From an uncultured Porphyromonadaceae bacterium (GTDB taxonomy: Bacteria > Bacteroidota > Bacteroidia > Bacteroidales > Coprobacteraceae), in contig URAV01000001.1 in NCBI GenBank assembly GCA_900545915.1, positions 1 through 64,000 on the forward strand: DNA of 64,000 bases, written 5' to 3'. A program made the translations under genes and the position numbers. Below the pieces are notes generated by a model. It was not told where the DNA came from, searched no databases, and saw nothing but the letters and a program-made list of their open reading frames with translations. Below are positions 1 to 7,989 of this stretch, one piece after another (the first letter of the stretch is position 1; every line of letters begins with the position of its first letter).

Positions 1-53
1 TGCTGTAAAAAAAATATCCCCAATAAGATCGTTATCAAAATTTCCTTTTTCAT
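1..53 (-). CDS. Secreted protein paralog, copy 1 (5' end only)
   Basis: Only the first 17 codons are inside the window; the gene continues past position 1. The visible peptide, MKKEILITILLGIFFLQ, is the same signal peptide as in the two genes to the right. The spacing from the stop of the neighbouring copy (22 bp) is also the same as that between the next two copies, so this is a third member of a tandem array. Function is unknown. Confidence 0.75.
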   Translation of the reverse strand, partial: MKKEILITILLGIFFLQ

Positions 54-75
54 AAACATATAATTTGAAAATAAA

Positions 76-777
76 TCAAGGAACAAGCGGCTGCTCTTTT
101 CCATTCCAAATATTTCTGTTTCCAGTGAAATCAAGAATCATATAATCCTGTGGCTGATACTTGGTCTCTTTTATTTTTTTTATATACCCTGTTTCATCAA
201 CCTGATAACGAGTATCGATACGCTGTGCATTCATTCTAGCCAAAGGAGCTGTATCTTCAAATTTTATGGAAACAGTCGAGGTCGGCTTTATCTGATAAAC
301 CGTAACCCCCATATCCGCATCAATTTTCCACTGTTTTATAAGCGCTCCCACTCCGGTATTTGTAGATCCCAATACCGAAACTTCAAGACAATCTATAAAT
401 TCCCCCTCTGGAGTAGCCGTAATCAGATACTTTCGAATATAATCCATGATTCCCAAATCTATAACTCCAATAAGATATTGACCGTTAGTCGGGGAAAATC
501 GGCGGAATATAGAACAATCTCCATCTTCTGCCAATGGTACAGAAATAGTCAATCCATAATCAATCCAATATGACATGTCCAGTTTGTTTCCCCATGTCTT
601 ATATGGGAAATATATCGATGCATATGGCTTAATCAACGTTTCACTCATAATTCCTTCATATGGCAACTGAGTAATTGGAGTTAGTGAAAAAGCTTCCTTT
701 GCAGTGGTTATCTGAGCTCCGGTACGCTGTAAAAAAAATATCCCCAATAAGATCGTTATCAAAATTTCCTTTCTCAT
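76..777 (-). CDS. Secreted protein of unknown function, tandem paralog copy 2
   Basis: A 233-residue protein with a clear signal peptide (MRKEILITILLGIFFLQRTGAQ) and probable cleavage after GAQ. The ATG at 777 is preferred over an upstream ATG because it lines up with the start of copy 3. The mature part has no motif I recognise. Copies 2 and 3 are conserved along their whole length, with shared blocks such as FPYK-WGNK, WIDYGLT, DCSIFRRF, ATPEGEFIDCLEVSV and YQPQDYMILDFT. Two cysteines (in DCSIF and IDCLE) are conserved and could form a disulfide. It sits 22 bp from each neighbouring copy and is probably co-transcribed with the lipoprotein gene upstream. Confidence 0.8.
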   Translation of the reverse strand: MRKEILITILLGIFFLQRTGAQITTAKEAFSLTPITQLPYEGIMSETLIKPYASIYFPYKTWGNKLDMSYWIDYGLTISVPLAEDGDCSIFRRFSPTNGQYLIGVIDLGIMDYIRKYLITATPEGEFIDCLEVSVLGSTNTGVGALIKQWKIDADMGVTVYQIKPTSTVSIKFEDTAPLARMNAQRIDTRYQVDETGYIKKIKETKYQPQDYMILDFTGNRNIWNGKEQPLVP

Positions 778-799
778 AAAAATATAGTTTGAAAATAAA

Positions 800-1498
800 T
801 CAAGGAACAAGCGGTTGCTCTTTACCATCCCAAATATTTCTCTTTAAAGTAAAATCAAGAATCATATAATCCTGTGGCTGATATTTTATCTCTTTTATTT
901 TTGAGATATGCCCCAAATTATCAATTTGATACTGTGTATCAATCCGCTGAGCATTTATTCTAGATAGGGGAGATGTATCTTCAAATTTTATAGGTGTAGT
1001 CGATGTCGGCTTCACCTGATAAACCGTAACTCTCATATCCGCATCAATTCTCCATTGTTTTATGGTAATCCCTATCCCGGTTCTTGTATATCCAAATACA
1101 GAAACTTCGAGACAATCTATAAATTCCCCCTCAGGGGTAGCCGTAATTAAACGCTTTGTGGCATAATCTACCAATCCTAAATTTATAACTCCTACAAAAT
1201 ATTGTCCGTTTGTCGGAACAAATCGACGAAATATACTACAATCACCATCATCTATCGGAATCGAAACGGTCAATCCATAATCTATCCAAAAAGATGTATC
1301 AATTTTATTACCCCATACCTTATATGGAAAAAATACTGAAGCACGCGGGGGTATTAAAGATTCTCCAACAATCCCTTCATAAGGAAGTTTTGTGGATGGA
1401 ACTGTCTGAAAAGCCTCCTTTGTAGTGGTTATCTGAGCTCCAGTCTGCTGTAAAAAAAATATCCCCAATAAGATCGTTATCAAAATTTCCTTTTTCAT
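800..1498 (-). CDS. Secreted protein of unknown function, tandem paralog copy 3
   Basis: A 232-residue protein, paralogous to the gene at 76-777 over its full length and with an almost identical signal peptide (MKKEILITILLGIFFLQQTGAQ). I chose the ATG at 1498, which starts the signal peptide directly, over an ATG nine codons upstream. The body is probably beta-rich and keeps the same two cysteines as copy 2. It lies 55 bp downstream of the cysteine-rich lipoprotein gene, on the same strand, so one transcript is likely. No known family is recognised. Confidence 0.8.
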   Translation of the reverse strand: MKKEILITILLGIFFLQQTGAQITTTKEAFQTVPSTKLPYEGIVGESLIPPRASVFFPYKVWGNKIDTSFWIDYGLTVSIPIDDGDCSIFRRFVPTNGQYFVGVINLGLVDYATKRLITATPEGEFIDCLEVSVFGYTRTGIGITIKQWRIDADMRVTVYQVKPTSTTPIKFEDTSPLSRINAQRIDTQYQIDNLGHISKIKEIKYQPQDYMILDFTLKRNIWDGKEQPLVP

Positions 1499-1553
1499 AA
1501 TCGTACTTATTTTAACATAAAACACAAATTTCTATTTTCTAAAAGTAATAAAT

Positions 1554-3107
1554 TTATTCTTGCGGAACCGTATTTTCATTATTCCCGTCATTGGGTCTTA
1601 CCTGAGCCACATCATACCTTTTTTCATCCACAAATCCGATCTCATCATACAGAGTAGGAATAGAAGGGTCATAATAAAACCGATTATTCGTTTCACTACA
1701 CCCTTTAAAAGAATGGGACGTTCCCACCTCATAATATGTATAATAGTTCATCCCTTTGGCAGAATCGTATCCCCGTCCGGCAATAACGACAAAATGATCC
1801 GTCGTTCCTTCATTTATATTTCTTCCAAAAGTATGATTTACTCCTACCATTATTGGCCGACCCGCATCCAAATGCCGGTCGATACAATCAACGGCATTCC
1901 GATAATTGCCGGCGGGATCATTGCCGTAATTCACTAATTGTTTATTCACCTCTATTTTCAACTTAAACACATAATCCGAACTCCCGGGATAATCGATACC
2001 GTGTTTTTTCAATATCTCCACACACGCCGTATGGCAATTTTCGAACTGACCATATCCGACAAATTTATCTACATCCATTAAAGAAACCGGAGTTTTGGGT
2101 GAATACGGATCTGTTTCCGGCTCAGGATCGGTCGGAGTTGTACCACCACCTCCCGTCCCATGTCCCGGACACTCGCTGAAAGGTTTCATACATATAAGGC
2201 ACCAATCGGCACAAATGCATGGATTTCGCGAACATATAATGCAAGTCTGAGAGGCAAAACAATCACAAGGATAGTTATGACAGACAGGACAACAATAACA
2301 AATATTCAACCCATGACATTTCGGACACGCAGTTACTCCCGGAGCCGGTTTGTCGCAATCTTCATCCAATCCATGATATTTATTGCACCAACTGCAAAAA
2401 TACGAATTATTGTTTCCTCCCGATTCACCTGCTCGTGTCATCACTTTTGCAAACCGGAGAAATTGAATGTTCCCTAAAATATGATTACAATATTCAACCC
2501 GCATTGCAGGAGACAGACGAGGATCATTCATATTTATATTTTTTATAACCTTCCCATCCCGATATTCTATAACTTGGTGAATGCGCCCTGTCAAAAGTTT
2601 CAATATAACCAATCCCGAATACTTGACATTCTCATTTAAATAAGAGTATGCAATCGGGTTTCTATTTTTAAAGACAAAATTACTTGTAGGAATCAATGTT
2701 GCAATAAAACCTGCCATTTCTTCGGTATCATTGCTTTTTACCACAATCATTCTTTGGGACATTTCAATCAATTCACCATCCTCCGGCTTTTCTCTATTCG
2801 GAATATAAGCATAATATTGATATGCCGAAACTATAGGTGCATCAACTGCCGAAACATAATTATTAGATTCCTGCAAAGAGTTTTGCCATTGCGGAGTAAA
2901 ATCTCCGGTAAACAAAACCGACTGATTTTCATCATCTACTCCAAAGTTAGCCTGTGCCATATATAATCGGGTGAACCTATCCTCAAAAAAGGCCCGAGCC
3001 TCACCTACCGATAATTTTCGGCATTCATCGGCCGGCTCAGTAACTTCGATCTCATTTATACAGGAACAAACAATCAAAGGAATAATAAAAATAATTATAC
3101 TTCTCAT
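1554..3107 (-). CDS. Lipoprotein with Cys-rich middle and papain-like C-terminal domain
   Basis: 517 residues. Residues 1-16 form a lipoprotein signal with the lipobox cysteine in LIVCSC. Residues 17-230 are an N-terminal domain with no match I recognise (SVGEARAFFEDRF near its start). Residues 238-313 hold 18 cysteines, many as CxxC knuckles, like serial zinc ribbons. A GTGGGGTTPT linker follows, then a domain at 340-500 that looks like a C39/papain-type fold: GQFENCHTAC (Cys358 or Cys362 as nucleophile) and TDHFVVIAGRGYD (His438). This is an inference from motif layout. It is the first gene of a probable operon with the tandem secreted genes downstream. It could be a surface cysteine protease, amidase or toxin-like effector. 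Confidence 0.6.
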   Translation of the reverse strand: MRSIIIFIIPLIVCSCINEIEVTEPADECRKLSVGEARAFFEDRFTRLYMAQANFGVDDENQSVLFTGDFTPQWQNSLQESNNYVSAVDAPIVSAYQYYAYIPNREKPEDGELIEMSQRMIVVKSNDTEEMAGFIATLIPTSNFVFKNRNPIAYSYLNENVKYSGLVILKLLTGRIHQVIEYRDGKVIKNINMNDPRLSPAMRVEYCNHILGNIQFLRFAKVMTRAGESGGNNNSYFCSWCNKYHGLDEDCDKPAPGVTACPKCHGLNICYCCPVCHNYPCDCFASQTCIICSRNPCICADWCLICMKPFSECPGHGTGGGGTTPTDPEPETDPYSPKTPVSLMDVDKFVGYGQFENCHTACVEILKKHGIDYPGSSDYVFKLKIEVNKQLVNYGNDPAGNYRNAVDCIDRHLDAGRPIMVGVNHTFGRNINEGTTDHFVVIAGRGYDSAKGMNYYTYYEVGTSHSFKGCSETNNRFYYDPSIPTLYDEIGFVDEKRYDVAQVRPNDGNNENTVPQE

Positions 3108-3448
3108 CGGTATCAGATTTAATATTATTGCAACAATGTTTCATCAATATAATAAATATATTTTATACACCTCTCAAATTAGGTAAAATTTATCATTAAA
3201 GAAACTATTTTTAACATAAAACATATAATTATTCAATCCCCTCCAACAACTTTCACCTCTGCTCAAGGAAAGCGAAATAAAATTTGCAGCGACATTTTTG
3301 ATAAAATTTAATTGCCATACCGTAAATTCTGAAAAGTTTGTCGTATTGCAGTTATCGATTCTTACAAAAAAATAAAAAAACAGATCGTCTTATAAAATAA
3401 GATAAAGGTATGTTTATATACTTAATGGATAAAATTTAAACAAAACTC

Positions 3449-3629
3449 TAAGAGCCTGTCGTCTAAATCTTACTCGAGTCAAGTTTGAGAGTTTCTTACG
3501 AAGATGTTTTTCTGTTTTTATGAGGAGGATAGCAGGCTATCTGACGAGAAAAAACGAGAAAACAGACCGAAAAAAACACAAAGATGACCTAATAATATTT
3601 TTTTGTCGGAAAATTTAGACGGGTTCTTA
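3449..3629 (+). repeat. Interspersed palindromic repeat, copy A (full length)
   Basis: About 181 bp with imperfect terminal inverted repeats: TAAGAGCCTGTCGTCTAAAT on the left and the inverse of TTTAGACGGGTTCTTA on the right. An internal palindrome (GATAGCAGGCTATC) lies near the middle. Related elements occur at 10857, 23139, 28577, 30637 and 39249. No open reading frame is evident inside it. It directly abuts the broken SIMPL gene. The 3108-3448 stretch before it holds no recognisable gene or site. Confidence 0.7.
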
Positions 3630-3631
3630 AA

Positions 3632-3956
3632 CCGATCGACAAAATCGTACAAAATATCGACACAAAAGGTGTCAATAATATGTATATAGGCGAATTGAAA
3701 AATAAAGAAATGCAGACATATCGAAAACGAGGAAAGATAGAGTCATTGAGAGCTGCAAAAGAAAAAGCAGCCTATCTCGAATCTCTCGGTAAACAATTAA
3801 GCGATGTCATACGCATTGTAGAACCGCAAGAAAGTATAAACTACTATACTCTTTCTGCACAAAGCAATATGAATTTCATCTCAAGCCCAATCCTTCGACT
3901 CGTTTTGCACCATCAAACTACGCTATTCGATGATCGTCCGGTTCGATATTAAATAA
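3632..3956 (+). pseudogene. SIMPL (DUF541) domain gene remnant
   Basis: The reading frame is open from the repeat boundary and matches only the C-terminal part of SIMPL-domain proteins (GKIESLRAAKEKAAYL, then LGKQLSDVIRIVEP). The rest of the protein is missing upstream, where repeat copy A begins. Near 3870-3885 the homology jumps by one frame: reading frame-shifted, codons from 3888 give QSFDSFCTIKLRYSMIVRFD and end at 3956, the normal end of the family. The gene is therefore both 5'-truncated and frameshifted. SIMPL proteins are usually envelope proteins of about 230 residues. Confidence 0.7.
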
Positions 3957-3983
3957 ATGTTTTAAAAAAAAACAGAACCGCCA

Positions 3984-4457
3984 TTAAAAATGATATGCCA
4001 CTGCCAGTCCGAAATTCCAAAAACCGGGAGTAAAGAATCCTTCGCTATATCCTCCGATAACCGTACCAATAACCGGACGATAATCGACTTCGAGAGAAAT
4101 GGGTACTTTTTTAAATTGGCAACCGAAAGCACAAGAACCGGCTACTCCGAACAAAAGTCCCGAATCATCAAAATCATAAAATCCTAATGCTCCACCGACT
4201 CCGGCATTTAAATACCAACCACAAGTTTGGGGTGTCCAGTCCCACTGACAGCATCGCCAATTATATATACCGGTCAACGACAAACCTTCGTAATTGGGAA
4301 TAGCCAATGTAAACTGAAGAAAATTTTTAGTACTCATATCTCTCTGATAAAGAAACTCAGCTCCTCCTCCCAAACGCAGTCCCACAGCATTTTTTTGCGC
4401 TTCCACAAAGCTTAAAGATGTGATACACAAAAGAACGACAAAAATCAATTTCTTCAT
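3984..4457 (-). CDS. Small outer-membrane beta-barrel-like protein
   Basis: 157 residues with an Sec signal peptide (MKKLIFVVLLCITSLSFVEAQ). The mature part alternates hydrophobic and polar residues in short Gly-rich strands (VGLRLGGGAEF, YLNAGVGGALGFYDF, FWNFGLAVAYHF) and ends with an aromatic residue, as outer-membrane barrels do. Four cysteines (RCCQWDW, QTCGWY, SCAFGCQF) are unusual for such proteins. An ATG two codons upstream (4463) is also possible. No specific family or substrate is recognised. It appears to be a single-gene unit. Confidence 0.6.
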   Translation of the reverse strand: MKKLIFVVLLCITSLSFVEAQKNAVGLRLGGGAEFLYQRDMSTKNFLQFTLAIPNYEGLSLTGIYNWRCCQWDWTPQTCGWYLNAGVGGALGFYDFDDSGLLFGVAGSCAFGCQFKKVPISLEVDYRPVIGTVIGGYSEGFFTPGFWNFGLAVAYHF

Positions 4458-4585
4458 AATCATAGCATTTTAAATTTACAATTTACCGACATTAACAAAA
4501 GTTGTAAACAAGTTCAAATTTACAAAACTATTTTTCAAATTTACGCATGACCACCATGGAGAACTCCCCCGATCACACCACCCTC

Positions 4586-5281
4586 TTACATAGTGAATAC
4601 AAATCCTTTATCGAGCATCGATTCATACCGTTGACGATTAAACACATAATAATAAGCTCCACGTTTAGAGTTTTTTTTATCTTTTTCATCAAGCCGTTCA
4701 AGAATATCCATCCCTAAAATTTTTTTACGGAAGTTACGTTTATCCATCGTTTCACCATAAATCGATTCATAAAGCGACTGCAATTGCGTCAATGTAAACT
4801 TCTCAGGCAATAGATTAAATCCTATCGGGTGCAGCGCTGCATGACGCCGCAATAGCAATATAGCATCATCAAGCATCTGTTCATGGTCGAAAATAAGTTC
4901 TCTTTTCCTGTCCAACGAAATCCATTCCAAATCACTTTCCGGCAACAGACTATTAGCATAATCAGTCACATTAATCAGAGCATAATAGGTCACGGATATC
5001 ACTCGTTCTCCGGGATCACGATCTACATTTCCGTAAGCTTTTACTTGCTGCATATAAATATTGTCAAGGCCTGTCAGTGTCTTCAATACCCGACTCGCTG
5101 CCTGATCGATATTTTCATTTTCATTCATAAAACCGCCTAATAAAGAAAGTCCGCCTTTTTTAGGTTCGATTTTTCTTCGAAACGTCAGCAACTTGATTTC
5201 ATTGTCGATAAATCCGAGTATCGTACAATCCACCGCTATCAGGAAACGTGCCTGAACTCCATAAAAACTGTCTTCATGCAT
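4586..5281 (-). CDS. Nudix-like transcriptional regulator (NrtR/AraR type)
   Basis: 231 residues: a Nudix-fold domain at about 8-150 followed by a winged-helix domain at about 155-225 (FTLTQLQSLYESIYG, then RNFRKKILGMDIL), which is the layout of NrtR-type regulators. The Nudix box is degenerate: after GGFMNENE, the RExxEExG core reads RVLKTLTG, so the catalytic glutamates are replaced by Val, Thr and Leu. Hydrolysis is unlikely and ligand sensing is likely. In Bacteroides the related AraR controls arabinose genes. Its place directly after galK suggests it senses a sugar and controls the galactose operon; this is inference. Confidence 0.75.
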   Translation of the reverse strand: MHEDSFYGVQARFLIAVDCTILGFIDNEIKLLTFRRKIEPKKGGLSLLGGFMNENENIDQAASRVLKTLTGLDNIYMQQVKAYGNVDRDPGERVISVTYYALINVTDYANSLLPESDLEWISLDRKRELIFDHEQMLDDAILLLRRHAALHPIGFNLLPEKFTLTQLQSLYESIYGETMDKRNFRKKILGMDILERLDEKDKKNSKRGAYYYVFNRQRYESMLDKGFVFTM

Positions 5282-5298
5282 AAGTTAAAAATAAAATG

Positions 5299-5340
5299 CG
5301 GGTATCCGAAATGATGTTACGTTTGATTCCGGATACCCGC
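5299..5340 (-). terminator. Hairpin between galK and the Nudix regulator
   Basis: An 11-bp perfect inverted repeat (GCGGGTATCCG / CGGATACCCGC) with a 20-nt loop lies just after the galK stop. On the minus strand the 3' arm is followed by ATTTTATTTTT. It may be a leaky terminator or an mRNA processing and stability site separating galK from the regulator. Confidence 0.5.
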
Positions 5341-5357
5341 CATATCAGAATTATGTA

Positions 5358-6503
5358 TTATAATTTACGTGATCCTGCTCCGATCTTCACCGGATATACC
5401 TTGGGTTCTTTTCCGAACTTTTGAGTAAATCCTTTAACAGCAGTCGTGATAAAATTATCATATTTATCCTCAGGCACGAGATTTATCGTACACCCGCCGA
5501 AACCGCCTCCCATTACTCGAGAACCGGTAACTCCGCATTCACGAGCGACATCATTCAGGTAATCGAGCTCTTCACAACTTACCTCATAAAGTTTACTCAT
5601 GCCGTGATGAGTCCCATACATTTTCTCTCCTACTGTTTTATAATCGCCTTTTTCAAGAGCATCACAAGCATCGAGCAACCGTTGTATTTCCTCAATTACA
5701 TATTCCGCGCGACGATAGTCCTCTGCCGATACCTCATTCTTCACCTCATCAAGCATTTTCATATCGGCATCACGTAATAACTCCACTTCAGGATGTCTCT
5801 TCTTAATCGCCGCAACAACAGCCTCGCAAGACTCACGTCGTTTATTATAAGCCGACGAAGCCAACTCATGCTTTACCACCGAGTCTATCAACACGACCTT
5901 ATACCCTTTCGGATCAAAAGGAACATATTCATACTCCAAAGAACGACAATCTAAACGGATCAAGTGACCTTCCTTGCCGAATACCGAAGCAAATTGATCC
6001 ATAATACCGCATTTCACACCGCAATAATTATGTTCGGTAGCCTGTCCTATTTTCGCCAGCTCGAATTTATCGATACCCAGATTAAATATCTCATTCAAAG
6101 CAAAAGCAAACGTACTTTCCAGAGCTGCAGAAGAAGACAGACCTGCACCCAAAGGAACATCTCCTGAAAATGCGGTATCAAAACCTTCCACTTTTCCTCC
6201 GCGTTTAGTTATTTCGCGCACGACACCGAAGATATAACGAGCCCAGCTTTCTTTCGGAGCGTCCTCTTCGTTCATACCGAATTCCGAATATTCATTAAGA
6301 TCGACCGCAAAAGCCCGTATTATATTCTTCCCATTCGGTTTTATCTCAGCCAACATACCTTTATCGATAGCTCCCGGTAAAACGAAACCGCCATTATAAT
6401 CGGTATGTTCTCCAATCAAATTTACCCGACCCGGTGAAAAATAAAGATCTCCGGCTGTTCCAAATAATTCTGCAAATTTTTCTCTGACTATTTTATTATC
6501 CAT
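5358..6503 (-). CDS. galK: Galactokinase
   Basis: Phosphorylates galactose to galactose-1-phosphate with ATP, the first committed step of the Leloir pathway, in the cytoplasm. 381 residues, normal for the family. It has the galactokinase signature GRVNLIGEHTDYNGG near residue 28, the GHMP ATP-binding motif PLGAGLSSSAALE near 125, and the C-terminal motif GSRVMGGGFGGC. I chose the ATG at 6503 (MDNKIVREKF) because the ten extra upstream codons are not part of the family. It is last of the three catabolic genes galM - transporter - galK. galT and galE are not in the window. Confidence 0.96.
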   Translation of the reverse strand: MDNKIVREKFAELFGTAGDLYFSPGRVNLIGEHTDYNGGFVLPGAIDKGMLAEIKPNGKNIIRAFAVDLNEYSEFGMNEEDAPKESWARYIFGVVREITKRGGKVEGFDTAFSGDVPLGAGLSSSAALESTFAFALNEIFNLGIDKFELAKIGQATEHNYCGVKCGIMDQFASVFGKEGHLIRLDCRSLEYEYVPFDPKGYKVVLIDSVVKHELASSAYNKRRESCEAVVAAIKKRHPEVELLRDADMKMLDEVKNEVSAEDYRRAEYVIEEIQRLLDACDALEKGDYKTVGEKMYGTHHGMSKLYEVSCEELDYLNDVARECGVTGSRVMGGGFGGCTINLVPEDKYDNFITTAVKGFTQKFGKEPKVYPVKIGAGSRKL

Positions 6504-6564
6504 GATTATTGTCTTTTTTAAATATAATCCCAAATCGAATAATTCGGGGAAAAAATGAAAATAT

Positions 6565-7875
6565 TTATTCTACAGGAATATCGGTATTTACGTTTTTACT
6601 ACCGATCAAAGCATAATACAGCATATAGCAAACAGCTGCGAATACTACCCAGAAGCTGACAATATAGTTGCTGAAGATATCGGCTACACCGCCTTGCAAC
6701 AACGGCAAAATACCTCCACCGCAAACCATTACCATAAATATACCCGATCCCATAGCAGTATATTTACCTAATCCTTCGACCGCAAGGTTAAAGATTCCGC
6801 CCCACATAATCGACGTACAGAGTCCGCAAAGAACAAAGAACATTACTCCTACGGGAACTGTCGTCATACCGAAACTGATATCCGATTTGAATACCGGCAT
6901 GGATATTTGGCTGGTTGTCGGGGCAAATATTCCGATCAACAAAAATATCAATGCCAATGTACACACAAAAATCATCTGAGTTCTACTTGAATATTTACCG
7001 CCGAGAATACCTCCGAATAAACGTCCGACCATCATCAAAAACCAATAAGTACCGCAAATAGATCCTGCCATAGCTGCATCGATTCCCATACCGGTAGCTC
7101 CGGAAGCATCGGGTGCTGTTGTCAAAAATAAATTCAAGAAATTCGGAATTCCCACTTCAACTCCCACATATAAGAAAATCGCTACAGCCCCCAATATAAA
7201 ATGACGGAAAGAAAGCGCGCTGTGCGTATCTTTTTCAGTCTTAGCCTTAGCAGGCTCCATGTGAGGTTCCGGAATGCTCATTATCGACAACACGATAAAG
7301 GCTACGGCAAAGATACCCATAGCAATAAACAATGCCGGAGAAGCGTCACTGATCTTTGCATTAGCTGCGTTACCGATCAAGTAACCTACAAGAATAGGAA
7401 CGATCGTTGCTGAAATAGAATTCAAAGAACCTCCGAACTGAATCAGCTGATTTCCTCTTTTTCCTCCACCGCCCAATGTATTCAACATCGGGTTTACGAC
7501 TGTATTCAGCATACACATAGAAAAACCGGAAACAAACGCACCTGCAAGATAAACTCCAAAACTACTGGAGTTATCAAGCTGTCCCGAAAAAAACTGAATA
7601 CCTACACCGATAAAACCAACGGCAATAGCGGCAAGAGCCGTTTTTTTATATCCGATTTTTTTAAGCATCATACCCGCCGGAATACCCATAAAAGCATAAG
7701 CAATAAAATTGGCGGCATTACCCAACTGAGTCATCCAGTTCGGGACATCGAACTGATTCTTTACAATTACACCCAGCGGATTGGTAAGTCCCGTTACAAA
7801 CGAAATCATTGCAAACAGGGCGAACATCATTGCAATAGGCAATGCATAATTCTTCTTGTTAGTTGTGTCACTCAT
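6565..7875 (-). CDS. Sugar:proton symporter of the FucP/GluP (MFS) family
   Basis: 436 residues with about 12 hydrophobic segments spread over the whole length, typical of the major facilitator superfamily. The N-terminus (FALFAMISFVTGLTNPLG, then GNAANFIAYAFMGIPAG) resembles the fucose/glucose/galactose permease branch, where an acidic residue or Asn in helix 1 binds sugar and proton. It lies between galM and galK on the same strand, so galactose (possibly glucose too) is the most likely substrate. The substrate cannot be fixed from sequence alone. Confidence 0.88.
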   Translation of the reverse strand: MSDTTNKKNYALPIAMMFALFAMISFVTGLTNPLGVIVKNQFDVPNWMTQLGNAANFIAYAFMGIPAGMMLKKIGYKKTALAAIAVGFIGVGIQFFSGQLDNSSSFGVYLAGAFVSGFSMCMLNTVVNPMLNTLGGGGKRGNQLIQFGGSLNSISATIVPILVGYLIGNAANAKISDASPALFIAMGIFAVAFIVLSIMSIPEPHMEPAKAKTEKDTHSALSFRHFILGAVAIFLYVGVEVGIPNFLNLFLTTAPDASGATGMGIDAAMAGSICGTYWFLMMVGRLFGGILGGKYSSRTQMIFVCTLALIFLLIGIFAPTTSQISMPVFKSDISFGMTTVPVGVMFFVLCGLCTSIMWGGIFNLAVEGLGKYTAMGSGIFMVMVCGGGILPLLQGGVADIFSNYIVSFWVVFAAVCYMLYYALIGSKNVNTDIPVE

Positions 7876-7989
7876 AGTTTTTTACTGTTGATAAATTATT
7901 TAGTTATTTTGATTTTTTCGTACAGATTAAAATGCATAATACCTATGTAATCGAATATTCGCAAAATTTTTCTGTGCTGTTTCTCTTCA

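Larger units (their letters stand above)
1..1498 (-). repeat. Tandem gene array, period about 0.72 kb
   Basis: Three gene copies start at 53, 777 and 1498 (spacing 724 and 721 bp). The 52 bp coding for the signal peptide (2-53, 726-777, 1447-1498) are identical apart from one base in the middle copy. The 22-bp gaps between copies are also similar. Coding sequence in the middle of the genes has diverged more. This pattern fits tandem duplication with the 5' ends kept alike by recombination or selection. Confidence 0.85.
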
